The notes: generated from the sequence alone by a model not told the origin. Shown: positions 7,460-14,604, counted from the first letter of the stretch. The stretch: 21,116 bases of DNA from a virus (IMGVR_UViG_3300028595_000066:1-21116), one strand, 5' to 3'. Numbers and translations are program-made.

Positions 7460-9163
7460 TTATTCCTCCAATCTGGCATCAAATGACGAACCAGCATAAG
7501 TATATCTTGCATAAAGCCGAATAGACTTAATTATGGGGATACCAACCAGATCCAACATAACAGTTACGCCATTGTTTACAATGTCCTGCCCTGCAGGGAT
7601 ATCAACAAGCGCCGCTGCTAATTCGGATGGTATTGATTTGATCATTTGTTCCAGTGCAACTTCAATATCTGCTTTTAAGGAATCTATCCCTGAGGCACCC
7701 CCTTCGGCAACAGGATCACCGGCTTCACTGTACACGCTTTTCAATGCCGCAATTCGTGCTATCCGAATCGCTTTAAACGTTGTTCGTAATACAACCAAAT
7801 ACTGATAATCACTTGTGGCATCTGCAAGTGTACGATCATCGCCCCAATAAACGCCACTCAAACCTGCATATCGCTTTGCAGTAATCAACCCCGCAGATTC
7901 AAGTTGTTGCTGATGTGCTTCCGAATAGTTATCCGGCAAACTGGCTTGAGATATTGCACCCAAAGCAACCTTCCCAATAGCAGTATTAACCGGTATTGAA
8001 AGTATTTTGCCCGCCAGCAACCCGCCATAATTACGCTTCTGACGTTCACCGCTTGTGCTGGTCACTTCACCAAATGCGGTATTTACCAATACAAACCGAT
8101 GCGTATAGCTTTGTCGTTCCGAAATCATCGCACTCACCCATTCGTCAAGGTCTTCGCCAGCATTGGGAAGTCTACTTTCAGCCAAAAAGAACGTGGGTCG
8201 ATGCTTGTTCCATAGTTCGTCTGATTTTGCACCCATTGCCGCCCAACTTACAGAACTGGATGGACCGCAAATATATACAAACTCAACATCATACAGATCA
8301 AGCGCATGATCAATTACATCCATTACACCGCTTACTGTCGGTTCCGGTGCATACAGTTCAAATTCGTATTTATCTCCAGCCTGCATTGGTGTTGTATCAG
8401 ACACGTTAATTGTTACGCCTGTACTACCTGCCGGAATACTGCCAGATAACGGAATGGTTTTTTCAACGCCCCATGTATCACCGCCATCTAAAGACATCAT
8501 ATAAGTGGCTTCATTTGGCAAACCATTCGCCAGAATACGCAGCACGATATATGCACTTGCGCCAACATCCCCGGCAACTTCTATTTCTGGACCGCCTCCT
8601 TCATGATACACCATACCAATGGGAAGACGAGCAGAAAATTCATACTTGTCGCCACTAACAACGCCATCAGGCAGCGTCAATATCAATCCTGTTGCACCTA
8701 TCGGGATTTGACCATTCGCAGCAAGCACCTCTGCTGAGCCCCAGTCTAACCCACCATCAACAATTGGAGTGCCACCCAGATATACAGATTTCCGATATGT
8801 AGCCGTCCCCCGATCTCCTGATGTGACAATCTCTATCACGCAATCCACATTTTTCGTAGGTGCACCAGTTAACGTTGCTTCCGGTCCAGATCCTGTATGC
8901 TGAATCGGCGTTGTGTAGCCACCTGGAATACCGGACACCGGTACAGCAATCACTGATGGACTTTGTCCGCCTGTGGCAAACAAATCTTTGAGTCGGTCTA
9001 CCAGTGGCCCCACACCCAGAACTGTCAGGTCGGAATCTTTTCCAAGCAGGTAGGGTTTTCCAATTTGCCCGCTTGAACAGATCCCCGCCACAATGCAGGT
9101 AGCGGCTTTAGATGGTGACAACCCTGATACCCCATCGACAATAAATTCATTTACACCGGCCAT
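7460..9163 (-). CDS. Contractile tail sheath protein (DUF2586 family)
   Basis: This 567-aa protein forms the sheath that contracts to drive the tube through the envelope. From about residue 280 onward it carries the hallmarks of DUF2586 sheaths: DVEFVYICGPSSSVSWAAMG, DELWNKHRPTFFLAESRLPN, SERQSYTHRFVLVN, SAGLITAKRYAGLSGVYWGD, the Arg/Ala-rich AIRIARIAALKSVY helix, PAGQDIVNNGVTV and the C-terminal RYTYAGSSFDARL. Between the N-terminal domain and that core are two homologous ~85-90-residue domains (residues 93-182 and 191-273), which probably project on the sheath surface. GGAGG lies 6 bases before the ATG. The following gene is the tail tube. Confidence 0.93.
   Translation of the reverse strand: MAGVNEFIVDGVSGLSPSKAATCIVAGICSSGQIGKPYLLGKDSDLTVLGVGPLVDRLKDLFATGGQSPSVIAVPVSGIPGGYTTPIQHTGSGPEATLTGAPTKNVDCVIEIVTSGDRGTATYRKSVYLGGTPIVDGGLDWGSAEVLAANGQIPIGATGLILTLPDGVVSGDKYEFSARLPIGMVYHEGGGPEIEVAGDVGASAYIVLRILANGLPNEATYMMSLDGGDTWGVEKTIPLSGSIPAGSTGVTINVSDTTPMQAGDKYEFELYAPEPTVSGVMDVIDHALDLYDVEFVYICGPSSSVSWAAMGAKSDELWNKHRPTFFLAESRLPNAGEDLDEWVSAMISERQSYTHRFVLVNTAFGEVTSTSGERQKRNYGGLLAGKILSIPVNTAIGKVALGAISQASLPDNYSEAHQQQLESAGLITAKRYAGLSGVYWGDDRTLADATSDYQYLVVLRTTFKAIRIARIAALKSVYSEAGDPVAEGGASGIDSLKADIEVALEQMIKSIPSELAAALVDIPAGQDIVNNGVTVMLDLVGIPIIKSIRLYARYTYAGSSFDARLEE
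8345..8593 (-). repeat. Sheath inserted domain, copy B (residues 191-273)
   Basis: Protein-level duplicate of copy A (8618-8887). Both start with GPE, share an Ala-Thr-Tyr strand, contain a G..I P.G.TG core and end in GDKYEF followed by an Ala-Arg/Tyr-Ala-type strand. Confidence 0.75.
8618..8887 (-). repeat. Sheath inserted domain, copy A (residues 93-182)
   Basis: It begins GPEATLTG and ends VVSGDKYEFSARLP, in register with copy B (GPEIEVAG ... AGDKYEFELYAP). Shared key positions include GTATY/EATY, IPIGATG/IPAGSTG and SGDKYEF/AGDKYEF. The predicted fold is beta-rich and Ig-like. Confidence 0.75.
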
Positions 9164-9165
9164 AA

Positions 9166-9438
9166 TTATCCTCCAATGGGTTTCTTGCTAAACCCTTCAA
9201 GCATTTCGTCAAAAGCCTTTTTGCTGATTTGCTTGCCTGGCTTAATTGAATACATTTCACGAATACCAGCGATCTGCCAGGGCTTTAAATACTTTTCATT
9301 TGCCCAGACTTCAAAAGGAGCAAGTTTTTCCTTTTCAGCCGGTTTGGGTTTTGGTGGTTCCGGTTTTGCCGGTTTTACTTCGGGTTTTTCATCCTGGACG
9401 ATTTCGTTTTTCTCTTCTTTTTTGTCGGTTTTTGCCAT
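9166..9438 (-). CDS. Small Lys/Pro/Glu-rich phage protein (90 aa)
   Basis: The N-terminal 40 residues are a low-complexity tract of Lys, Glu and Pro (EKPEVKPAKPEPPKPKP). The C-terminal half looks folded: FEVWANEKYLKPWQIAGIREMYSIKPGKQ followed by a helix. Small proteins of this shape often lie before the sheath gene in Mu-like modules, but I cannot name a function. A strong AAGGAGG is present, followed by an A-rich run before the ATG. Two bases separate its stop from the sheath ATG. A regulatory or chaperone-like role in sheath production is possible but unproven. Confidence 0.75.
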   Translation of the reverse strand: MAKTDKKEEKNEIVQDEKPEVKPAKPEPPKPKPAEKEKLAPFEVWANEKYLKPWQIAGIREMYSIKPGKQISKKAFDEMLEGFSKKPIGG

Positions 9439-9443
9439 TTTTT

Positions 9444-9956
9444 TTAATCCTCCTTCATCTGGACATTTACGTTTTGAATAATCGGATTGCTCTTTCTGAC
9501 AAACAACCCGCCTTCAAAGTTTATCCGAATGATTGCCATTTCTGGACGTCTCAAGCGCCGGTCCCGTTTTTCCTGTGACCGGACAACATCATCCAGAATT
9601 ACTTTTACAGAGACCCCATTACTGTCAGGAATCCGTTTTATTTCCGTGATATTCTGTTCAAATTCCCTCAGAATACCTTCCAATATGCCTTGATCCGGTG
9701 CCCAGAAAAAACACCGAAACGTTAATACTTTTTGATATCGCTGGATTGTATAGGTGCATTGCGTATTATTTGAATCCACTTTTCGGTATACCTTCCGTGA
9801 CACCGGTTTTTTTTGATCCCTCGCAAGATCATACAGCACCGCATAATCATTATCTTTCAAAAAATCCCGTGCCATTTTCTCATAAAAGACATTGTCGTCT
9901 GAATACGGACCAAGTCGTTTAATCTGTTCATTCAACAAGGTTTGACATACATGCAT
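9444..9956 (-). CDS. Probable tail terminator / completion protein (170 aa)
   Basis: It lies between the gpG-like gene and the sheath block, where Mu-type phages encode a tail terminator. Visible features are an N-terminal helix (MHVCQTLLNEQIKRLG), a helical segment YEKMARDFLKDNDYAVLYDLARD, then beta strands with TIQRYQKVLTFRCFFWAPDQG and a final strand INFEGGLFVRKSNPI. The sequence does not match a family I can name, so the role is inferred from position and size. The ATG overlaps the upstream stop by one base (TAATG) and has only a weak upstream purine stretch (GGATGG), which suggests coupling. A minor tail protein would be the alternative. Confidence 0.65.
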   Translation of the reverse strand: MHVCQTLLNEQIKRLGPYSDDNVFYEKMARDFLKDNDYAVLYDLARDQKKPVSRKVYRKVDSNNTQCTYTIQRYQKVLTFRCFFWAPDQGILEGILREFEQNITEIKRIPDSNGVSVKVILDDVVRSQEKRDRRLRRPEMAIIRINFEGGLFVRKSNPIIQNVNVQMKED

Positions 9957-10420
9957 TATTGCACCATCCGTATAACGGCATTCATAACCTTTTCAGGCAG
10001 TTCACCTTTTACTTCCTCATAAGTGGGCTTCCATAACTTTCGTGCCGGTATTTTAGAACCATCATCATTTGGCTGTTCATGAATCATTGCAATATCAATT
10101 ACATCATCACCTTCATCGGTCTTAACGCCCCTGCGAACTCCGGTCATACCCCGAAAAGCATCAATCTGTTTTGTTGTAATATTAGAATACATCCGGTTCG
10201 TTGCCCTTAATATATCTGGATCAAGACCTTCTTTATCTTTTCGTTTTGCATATGCTTCGGTTAATGGCTCCCAGTCTAAATCCTGCTTGTCCACATGCGA
10301 TAGCACACGTGTTTCTATGGTCTTAATACCTTTTCCTACATGCTTTGACATTTCTCCGGTAAACTGATTGGCTAGTTTATCGAGCGTGGTTTGTAGTTTA
10401 CCCCAGTCGCCAGTAAGCAT
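9956..10420 (-). CDS. Virion morphogenesis / tail completion protein (Mu gpG, P2 gpS-like)
   Basis: This 154-aa, mostly helical, basic protein resembles the phage virion morphogenesis family (Mu gpG and P2 gpS type), which acts at the head-tail joint or in tail completion. Features are an early helix WGKLQTTLDKLANQF, the stretch ETRVLSHVDKQDLDWEPLTEAYAKRK (the family commonly has a W-x-P-L motif in this place), ILRATNRMYSNITTKQ, and a C-terminal PARKLWKPTYEEVKGEL. I choose the ATG at 10420 because AGAGGA lies 7 bases before it. The ATG two codons earlier (10426) sits directly against that site. Immediately upstream are the three membrane genes, which interrupt the usual head-tail order. Confidence 0.75.
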   Translation of the reverse strand: MLTGDWGKLQTTLDKLANQFTGEMSKHVGKGIKTIETRVLSHVDKQDLDWEPLTEAYAKRKDKEGLDPDILRATNRMYSNITTKQIDAFRGMTGVRRGVKTDEGDDVIDIAMIHEQPNDDGSKIPARKLWKPTYEEVKGELPEKVMNAVIRMVQ

Positions 10421-10431
10421 TTTCATTCCTC

Positions 10432-11058
10432 TTATTTTTTTAGTCTGCGTTTTTTTAAATATTTTTTCAGCGCTTGCTTTTTTCGGTTTTCCTGTCTTAA
10501 CAAAACGAGTTCTACATTTTCCGCCGTCATTAAATTGTTCATCACTGCCAGTTTGCCAAGTTTTGGCATCCTGCCACCATATGAAAGCCTGAGATTTCGC
10601 AATACAATCATATCAATAAACGTATCAACCATGATGCAATTCAATATTCGTTGTGCATGATACTCCCACAATGACCATTGTATGCCAATTTCTGGCGACA
10701 ACACTTCGTATTGACATTTCGTTAACCAACCAATTAGCAAAAACATAAACATCAACGTACTCATACATGAAAGTAAGGCCAGTCCAAACTGATACATTAT
10801 TTCTTTTCTTACACCATTAGCAGTTGAATGCAGATCAATATACATTTTCCCACACAAATACGCGACATAAGAAGCGAGAATAGCGCCCATGAAACATACC
10901 TTGACCTCAAACCAGTTTAATACAATCCTGTAATGATAATCCTCAGGATGGAGATAAGAACTTCCCAGCAAAACAAAACTACTGCCAATCATAAACCCCA
11001 TATACATCAGCTTAGCCTCATCAATAACCTCAAATATCTCACGCTTATTATTCCCCAT
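10432..11058 (-). CDS. Four-TM membrane protein of unknown function with C-terminal MshEN-like motif (membrane cassette, gene 3)
   Basis: This 208-aa protein starts MGNNKRE. About four hydrophobic segments (near residues 17-36, 49-73, 87-112 and 138-155) are followed by a cytosolic-looking, very basic tail ending KKYLKKRRLKK. The C-terminal region (residues 166-189) has a 24-residue pattern like the GspE-N/MshEN motif: Lys-Leu-Gly at positions 1-3, hydrophobic residues at 6-7 and 11-12, and Leu-x-x-Gln at the end. It is a diverged paralogue of the gene at 11326-11886: same MGN-x-x-R start, four-TM plan, Q-W-x-x-W, and 38 residues from that motif to the C-terminal one in both. The start at 11058 has GAGG 9 bases upstream; an earlier ATG (11067) abuts it. 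Its role is unknown; a superinfection-exclusion or defence-type membrane function is speculative. Confidence 0.8.
   Translation of the reverse strand: MGNNKREIFEVIDEAKLMYMGFMIGSSFVLLGSSYLHPEDYHYRIVLNWFEVKVCFMGAILASYVAYLCGKMYIDLHSTANGVRKEIMYQFGLALLSCMSTLMFMFLLIGWLTKCQYEVLSPEIGIQWSLWEYHAQRILNCIMVDTFIDMIVLRNLRLSYGGRMPKLGKLAVMNNLMTAENVELVLLRQENRKKQALKKYLKKRRLKK
10492..10563 (-). other. MshEN/GspE-N-like C-terminal motif of the 208-aa membrane protein
   Basis: 24 residues beginning Lys-Leu-Gly, with hydrophobic residues at the expected offsets and ending Leu-x-x-Gln, as in one half-motif of the c-di-GMP-binding MshEN domain. The usual Gly at position 10 is Asn here. The match is by eye. Confidence 0.35.
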
Positions 11059-11329
11059 CTGGATCATCCTCTACATATTGTAATTTCAACGAATCTCTTG
11101 CCTGTTTTAAGATCGTGCCGATTTTATCATCAATTTTCTTTTCTACAATACTTTCCAAATCATATTTCAGCTTAGTATATAAGGCCGTGTAACCCCCCAT
11201 AATCTCATTATGCATTTTGACATACAGCCCAAGTACGAGCAAAGCACAGAATACGACGACTGTATAAGCAACAGCTTTCATGAAAAGTTTCGCTGAATGC
11301 CAATTATGCTTGATATTTGTTCCACTCAT
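11048..11329 (-). CDS. Single-TM protein with coiled-coil-like tail (membrane cassette, gene 2)
   Basis: This 93-aa protein starts at the ATG at 11329, which has AGGAGA 6 bases upstream and overlaps the previous stop as ATGA. A longer ATG at 11359 lies inside that gene and has less support. Residues about 15-37 (FMKAVAYTVVVFCALLVLG) form one transmembrane helix. The rest is a charged helix (LKYDLESIVEKKIDDKIGTI) likely to form a coiled coil, with an acidic end (EDDPDGE). It lies between two paralogous four-TM genes, so it may be the partner subunit of a membrane complex. It does not resemble a known spanin (no lipobox, no periplasmic Pro-rich part). Function is unknown. Confidence 0.75.
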   Translation of the reverse strand: MSGTNIKHNWHSAKLFMKAVAYTVVVFCALLVLGLYVKMHNEIMGGYTALYTKLKYDLESIVEKKIDDKIGTILKQARDSLKLQYVEDDPDGE

Positions 11330-11886
11330 GATATCTCCTGTGCAAAATCCGATGTCCATCCGTCAAGCTCTTCTTCCAGTTTCTGCAAGTTCGCTTCAGT
11401 TATCTTTCCCATTTCCAAAGCGGTTTGCCCGAAATTTTTCAACCCTAACTTATGACTAATTCTTGCTGACAATATATTATCAAAATCAATGATTGACCCT
11501 AAGTTTCCGCCTATAAACAGGATTAATAATGCCAATTGCCATGTCGCCCATTGTTGGTCAGTTTCTATCGAAAGAGAATCATAACTTTTATTATACATCC
11601 ACTCCATCAAAAGCTCGATAAAGTATATATCGCTAATTATAATAACCACAGCACTTAAACATTTCCATGCAACGACAATTTTTAATTCATCCAAATGCCA
11701 GACCCTTAAATATTTTATCACAACCAGCACAGCAATACACACCCCTCCAGCAGCGGCAAACAGCTCCATCATAAAGATATACTCTCGAAACTGTGGACTC
11801 CCTAAATAATTATAAAGAATTGCAATACAAAAAACTAATGGTGTGCACAACCAGAGCATTAATTGTAATCTGTTTTCATTGCCCAT
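11326..11886 (-). CDS. Four-TM membrane protein of unknown function with C-terminal MshEN-like motif (membrane cassette, gene 1)
   Basis: This 186-aa protein starts MGNENR and has AGGG 7 bases before the ATG. Hydrophobic segments lie near residues 9-28, 38-60, 69-93 and 113-133. The pattern Q-W-x-x-W at residues 112-116 precedes the last one. The cytosolic-looking tail has a FGQTALEMGKITEANL stretch (151-174) resembling the GspE-N/MshEN motif, then acidic residues. It is a diverged paralogue of the 208-aa protein two genes downstream. Part of this gene is AT-rich (I count 16 G+C in 60 bases at 11581-11640), which may indicate separate acquisition. Neither protein resembles a head or tail component, although both sit in that gene cluster. 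Confidence 0.8.
   Translation of the reverse strand: MGNENRLQLMLWLCTPLVFCIAILYNYLGSPQFREYIFMMELFAAAGGVCIAVLVVIKYLRVWHLDELKIVVAWKCLSAVVIIISDIYFIELLMEWMYNKSYDSLSIETDQQWATWQLALLILFIGGNLGSIIDFDNILSARISHKLGLKNFGQTALEMGKITEANLQKLEEELDGWTSDFAQEIS
11365..11436 (-). other. MshEN/GspE-N-like C-terminal motif of the 186-aa membrane protein
   Basis: 24-residue pattern with Phe-Gly at positions 2-3, Ala-Leu at 6-7, Met-Gly at 9-10, Ile-Thr at 12-13 and Leu at 17 and 20. It has the same register as the motif in the 208-aa paralogue and lies the same 38 residues after Q-W-x-x-W. Confidence 0.35.
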
Positions 11887-11905
11887 AACTAGCCCTATAT
11901 TTGTT

Positions 11906-12283
11906 TTATCTGCCTATTTCTAATATCACAATCATACGATCTTCCCTGAAATATGCCGTCTTCTGAATTGTCAGCACACTATAGGTGTGCCCTTCAAGCA
12001 CAATAACATCATCATACGTAAACGTAACGCCCATATCATCAAGCACTTTCTTACTAAAGCGCAATGTTTTCAATTCATCCACTTCATCACGACCAGCTTC
12101 CTCAACATTCATTTCACCATCAACATCAGACTCACTTTTAACCCGCCCATTCTGAACACCTGCCAATAATGGAATATCACCACTCGAACGTCGTAAAATA
12201 ACAGGATACTTAATAAACGTATCGCAAATATCCTGCATTACAGATAGAAACTGATTTGTATCCTGCTCCGAAAGTAAATCCAT
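11906..12283 (-). CDS. Probable head-tail connector / stopper protein (125 aa)
   Basis: This is the second small gene after the major capsid gene, the usual place for head completion proteins. The N-terminal half is helical (EQDTNQFLSVMQDICDTF), the middle is acidic (SDVDGEMNVEEAGRDEVDEL), and the C-terminal half is beta-rich (VTFTYDDVIVLEGHTYSVLT, EDRMIVILEIG), as in head-closure or stopper proteins. Family is not recognised with certainty. Its ATG follows the TAA of the preceding gene with no gap, and the ribosome binding site is weak, so translation is probably coupled. The membrane cassette starts just after it. Confidence 0.6.
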   Translation of the reverse strand: MDLLSEQDTNQFLSVMQDICDTFIKYPVILRRSSGDIPLLAGVQNGRVKSESDVDGEMNVEEAGRDEVDELKTLRFSKKVLDDMGVTFTYDDVIVLEGHTYSVLTIQKTAYFREDRMIVILEIGR

Positions 12284-12667
12284 TTACACGCTCTCAATCA
12301 GTACCATCGGCGCACCAACACCCACTGAAACCAAAAGCACTGTTTTCTTATAAGCAATACTATTCTCTAGCTTAGACTGAATCTGTTGCAACCATTCCAG
12401 TTTATTATCCAGGAATTCCGCCTCTCCAGCCCCTTCGCCCTTTGCTTTTTTGATTGACTTTTTATAATGGCTCATTGATGGCATTATCAACGCCAGTGCC
12501 ACCATATCTGCAATAATCGATTTTTCAAGGATTTCTAAATCGTTTTCCATACGATTCGACCAATGCATTTCTGCCATTGCCTCTTCCACAAATACAGGGA
12601 TTGAATCAGCAAATAATTCCACCTCATCAGGCATTCGTGCATTGATCATATCGTTTATTCCAGCCAT
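12284..12667 (-). CDS. Probable head-tail adaptor protein (127 aa)
   Basis: This helical protein is encoded directly downstream of the major capsid gene. The N-terminal half contains a long helix-rich stretch (FVEEAMAEMHWSNRMENDLEI). A Lys-rich loop (KKSIKKAKGEGAGEAEF) is followed by another helix and a hydrophobic C-terminus (VLLVSVGVGAPMVLIESV). I set the start at the ATG at 12667, which is preceded by AAAGGGAT at a workable distance. An in-frame ATG at 12772 would extend 105 bases into the capsid gene and is unlikely. All-alpha adaptor (gp6/gp15-like) is the best guess from size and position, but the sequence alone does not prove it. Confidence 0.6.
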   Translation of the reverse strand: MAGINDMINARMPDEVELFADSIPVFVEEAMAEMHWSNRMENDLEILEKSIIADMVALALIMPSMSHYKKSIKKAKGEGAGEAEFLDNKLEWLQQIQSKLENSIAYKKTVLLVSVGVGAPMVLIESV

Positions 12668-12680
12668 TATTAATCCCTTT

Positions 12681-13679
12681 CTATGACTTTTGAAAAATTT
12701 TACATGCGTCTGGATATATCTTAGAAAAACCGCACACTTCAGAGATGACAGTCTTTTCAAACTGTCTGTCAATCACTTTATCTGTTTCAATCAATTCTGC
12801 ACCGGTTTCTTTCACCAGCTCCAATGCGGCTGATTTATCCAGTTGATACAACTGATCATCACCCAACGTACTTTCACTCCAATTGAACTTTTTTAAATCA
12901 TGACCAAATGGTGTGGCCAAGGCACCAGTCTTGGCTGTTTCAAACAAACGTGTGTCTTTGAATTCTGTCAGCGTTAATATATTTTTCAGCATGTCTTTCT
13001 TAGAAAACCACACAGTAGCTTCCCAATTTTCCATAGAAAGCATAAAATCAAGCAGGTTATCATAATTCAATGCGTCAACTGTTGGTGTAAGTGCGTTTCC
13101 ATTTCCATCACCATTCAGAAGCGTATACACTGCATAGGCGACTTTTTTCTTTTGCAATCGCTTGCCAATCAACTGCATATGCACTGACAGCACTGGCAGT
13201 TTCATCCGACGAAGCACTTCATAAGTCGCTTCAATCTTCACACCGGTTTTTGCCAATCGAATGACTTCCTTTCCTGTCTTCATGGACACTGTCGGGAAAT
13301 CACCCTTTTCCGTTACGCGTGACAAGTCCAGATCGCCTTTTTCATCAAATTCCGCTTTCACTGTTTCGTAAGTCGCACTGTCAATATTGACTGTGGTAGA
13401 CACTATGTCATCCAACACAACATCCAGCTTGCCAAGACCCACCATACCAATTCGCACATTGCGATTGATATATTCAGGAAACAGAATACTGTCATCTGTC
13501 GTCTTATAGAATCTTTCTACCTTATCCCTTTTGGGATTAATCCCGCGTTCATACAAGGCAAATTCAAAGGCATCCAAACCCTCTTCCTGTGAAGGCCTTT
13601 CTTTTTCAAGCAATTCGGTCATGGTCACACCCAATTGCTGTGCATGCTGATACATTGATTTTTCTATTGCTACTGCCAT
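12681..13679 (-). CDS. Major capsid protein (HK97-fold)
   Basis: This 332-aa protein is in the right place and of the right size for the major head subunit. The N-terminal ~60 residues are helical and charged (EKSMYQHAQQLGVTMTELLEKE), which may act as the scaffolding-like delta region. The core has ILFPEYINRNVRIG, the long strand-helix region ATYEVLRRMKLPVLSVHMQLIGKR and the segment TVWFSKKDMLKNILTLTEF, as in HK97-fold capsids. The C-terminus ends IYPDACKIFQKS. AGGAGGG lies a few bases before the ATG, one of the strongest sites in the window. The neighbours are a decoration-like protein upstream and connector genes downstream, the expected head order. Confidence 0.88.
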   Translation of the reverse strand: MAVAIEKSMYQHAQQLGVTMTELLEKERPSQEEGLDAFEFALYERGINPKRDKVERFYKTTDDSILFPEYINRNVRIGMVGLGKLDVVLDDIVSTTVNIDSATYETVKAEFDEKGDLDLSRVTEKGDFPTVSMKTGKEVIRLAKTGVKIEATYEVLRRMKLPVLSVHMQLIGKRLQKKKVAYAVYTLLNGDGNGNALTPTVDALNYDNLLDFMLSMENWEATVWFSKKDMLKNILTLTEFKDTRLFETAKTGALATPFGHDLKKFNWSESTLGDDQLYQLDKSAALELVKETGAELIETDKVIDRQFEKTVISEVCGFSKIYPDACKIFQKS

Positions 13680-13688
13680 TATACCCTC

Positions 13689-14045
13689 CTATAAATCCAA
13701 CCAAAGTTTGTTATTCGAAGCATCAATCGATACCACATGATATTTCTTACCGGCACCAGCTTTCACGCCACCGGCGCCATCTGCCACCAAACCAACATAA
13801 CCACAGCCCGGTGACGCTCCTGAGTAAGAAAATCCTGTGAACCCTTTTCGCTGCACAGTCCCAAAATTGTCAAACTCTATCTGCAACAGTTTACCATAAA
13901 AATCATCACCATCAGCACATTCATCAACAGTCTTTTCACCAGATACCTTTACAGGCACATCCAATGTCTGACTGGTAACGATACCGGAGCCCAACTTCAT
14001 GGTCACTTGCCGGCAATCGATTCCTCGAAAATTTACATCAAACAT
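13689..14045 (-). CDS. Small head protein, probable capsid decoration protein (118 aa)
   Basis: This small protein is encoded directly before the major capsid gene, as decoration (cement) proteins often are. It is beta-rich and Gly-rich: ITVTMKLGSGIV-like N-terminal strands (QVTMKLGSGIVTSQTLDVPV), a middle with QIEFDNFGTVQRKGFTGF, and GKKYHVVSIDASNNKLWLDL at the end. The ATG at 14045 follows GGAGG at about 5 bases. An in-frame ATG at 14057 has no such site. The gene is preceded by a 112-base intergenic region with a TATAAT box, which may start a capsid-rich transcript. Assignment as decoration protein is by position and size. Confidence 0.65.
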   Translation of the reverse strand: MFDVNFRGIDCRQVTMKLGSGIVTSQTLDVPVKVSGEKTVDECADGDDFYGKLLQIEFDNFGTVQRKGFTGFSYSGASPGCGYVGLVADGAGGVKAGAGKKYHVVSIDASNNKLWLDL

Positions 14046-14157
14046 TTTTCCCTCCATTTATTTTTCGTTTTTATTGCGCCTGACAAGGCAAATACGAAAC
14101 GATTTCTTTATTGTCTATACCCAACTATAGGTATTATACTAAAATTCAAATTTCGGC
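14046..14157 (-). promoter_or_regulatory. Intergenic region with a possible late promoter (TATAAT at 14133-14138)
   Basis: This is the longest gap in the window. On the minus strand a perfect TATAAT occurs at 14138-14133, about 90 bases before the head-protein ATG. No good -35 TTGACA lies at the right spacing, so it would be activator-dependent (as in Mu late promoters) or chance. Just downstream is CTATA-GTTGGG-TATAG, a 5-bp inverted repeat. A weak GCCT/AGGC hairpin lies nearer the gene but has no T run, so it is not a convincing terminator. Confidence 0.4.
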
Positions 14158-14604
14158 TTATTTCAGCTTGAAATCACTTTTATCTCTTTTGGGTGCACCT
14201 GCATTCGGATCTTCAGCCTGTGAACTTTGACGGCTCAACTTTTCACCGCACTTTGGACAGGTCAATGGCATTTGTGATTCCAGTTTTTCTGAATATTCTT
14301 CCAAAATTGCTTTGGCAGTTTCCAAACTTGCCGGCTTGATAACATGCTCGGTATACACAGGACTGGCTTTATCTCCCTTCACAGCCTGATATGCTGCAAG
14401 TGCCTTCTCCCGCATATCTTCAAGATATTTCTTACCTGTTTCAGCATCTGACATCAGCGCGGCTTTTTCTGATGCCAGTTGTTCTTTTTCATCTTCCAGC
14501 ACTTTCAATCTGCCAGTCACCAGACTTTCAAGCTCGCTTTCTTCTACCTGTGCGACCTTTACGCCAAGTGCTTCTTTTAATGCGTTACTTAATTTAATAG
14601 ACAT
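14158..14604 (-). CDS. Nested in-frame scaffold protein (internal start in the protease gene)
   Basis: An in-frame ATG at 14604 (protease codon 222) is preceded by AAAGGAGAT, 11 bases from the ATG. It would give a 148-aa product equal to the C-terminal part of the protease ORF. That part is a charged helical/coiled-coil region (VEESELESLVTGRLKVLEDE and a long Glu/Lys-rich helix), a CPKCGEKL half-zinc-ribbon and a polar tail, all typical of a head scaffold. Mu gene Z inside gene I and lambda Nu3 inside C are established examples. The internal start is predicted from the sequence and is not proven. Confidence 0.65.
   Translation of the reverse strand: MSIKLSNALKEALGVKVAQVEESELESLVTGRLKVLEDEKEQLASEKAALMSDAETGKKYLEDMREKALAAYQAVKGDKASPVYTEHVIKPASLETAKAILEEYSEKLESQMPLTCPKCGEKLSRQSSQAEDPNAGAPKRDKSDFKLK

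Noticed and set aside
12668-12772. N-terminal extension of the head-tail adaptor to 12772
   Set aside because: The extension would overlap the capsid gene by about 90 bases, with basic, low-quality sequence and no binding site.
14058-14100. Intrinsic terminator in the gap after the protease gene
   Set aside because: The only hairpin (GCCT/AGGC) is weak and lacks a T-run on the transcribed strand.
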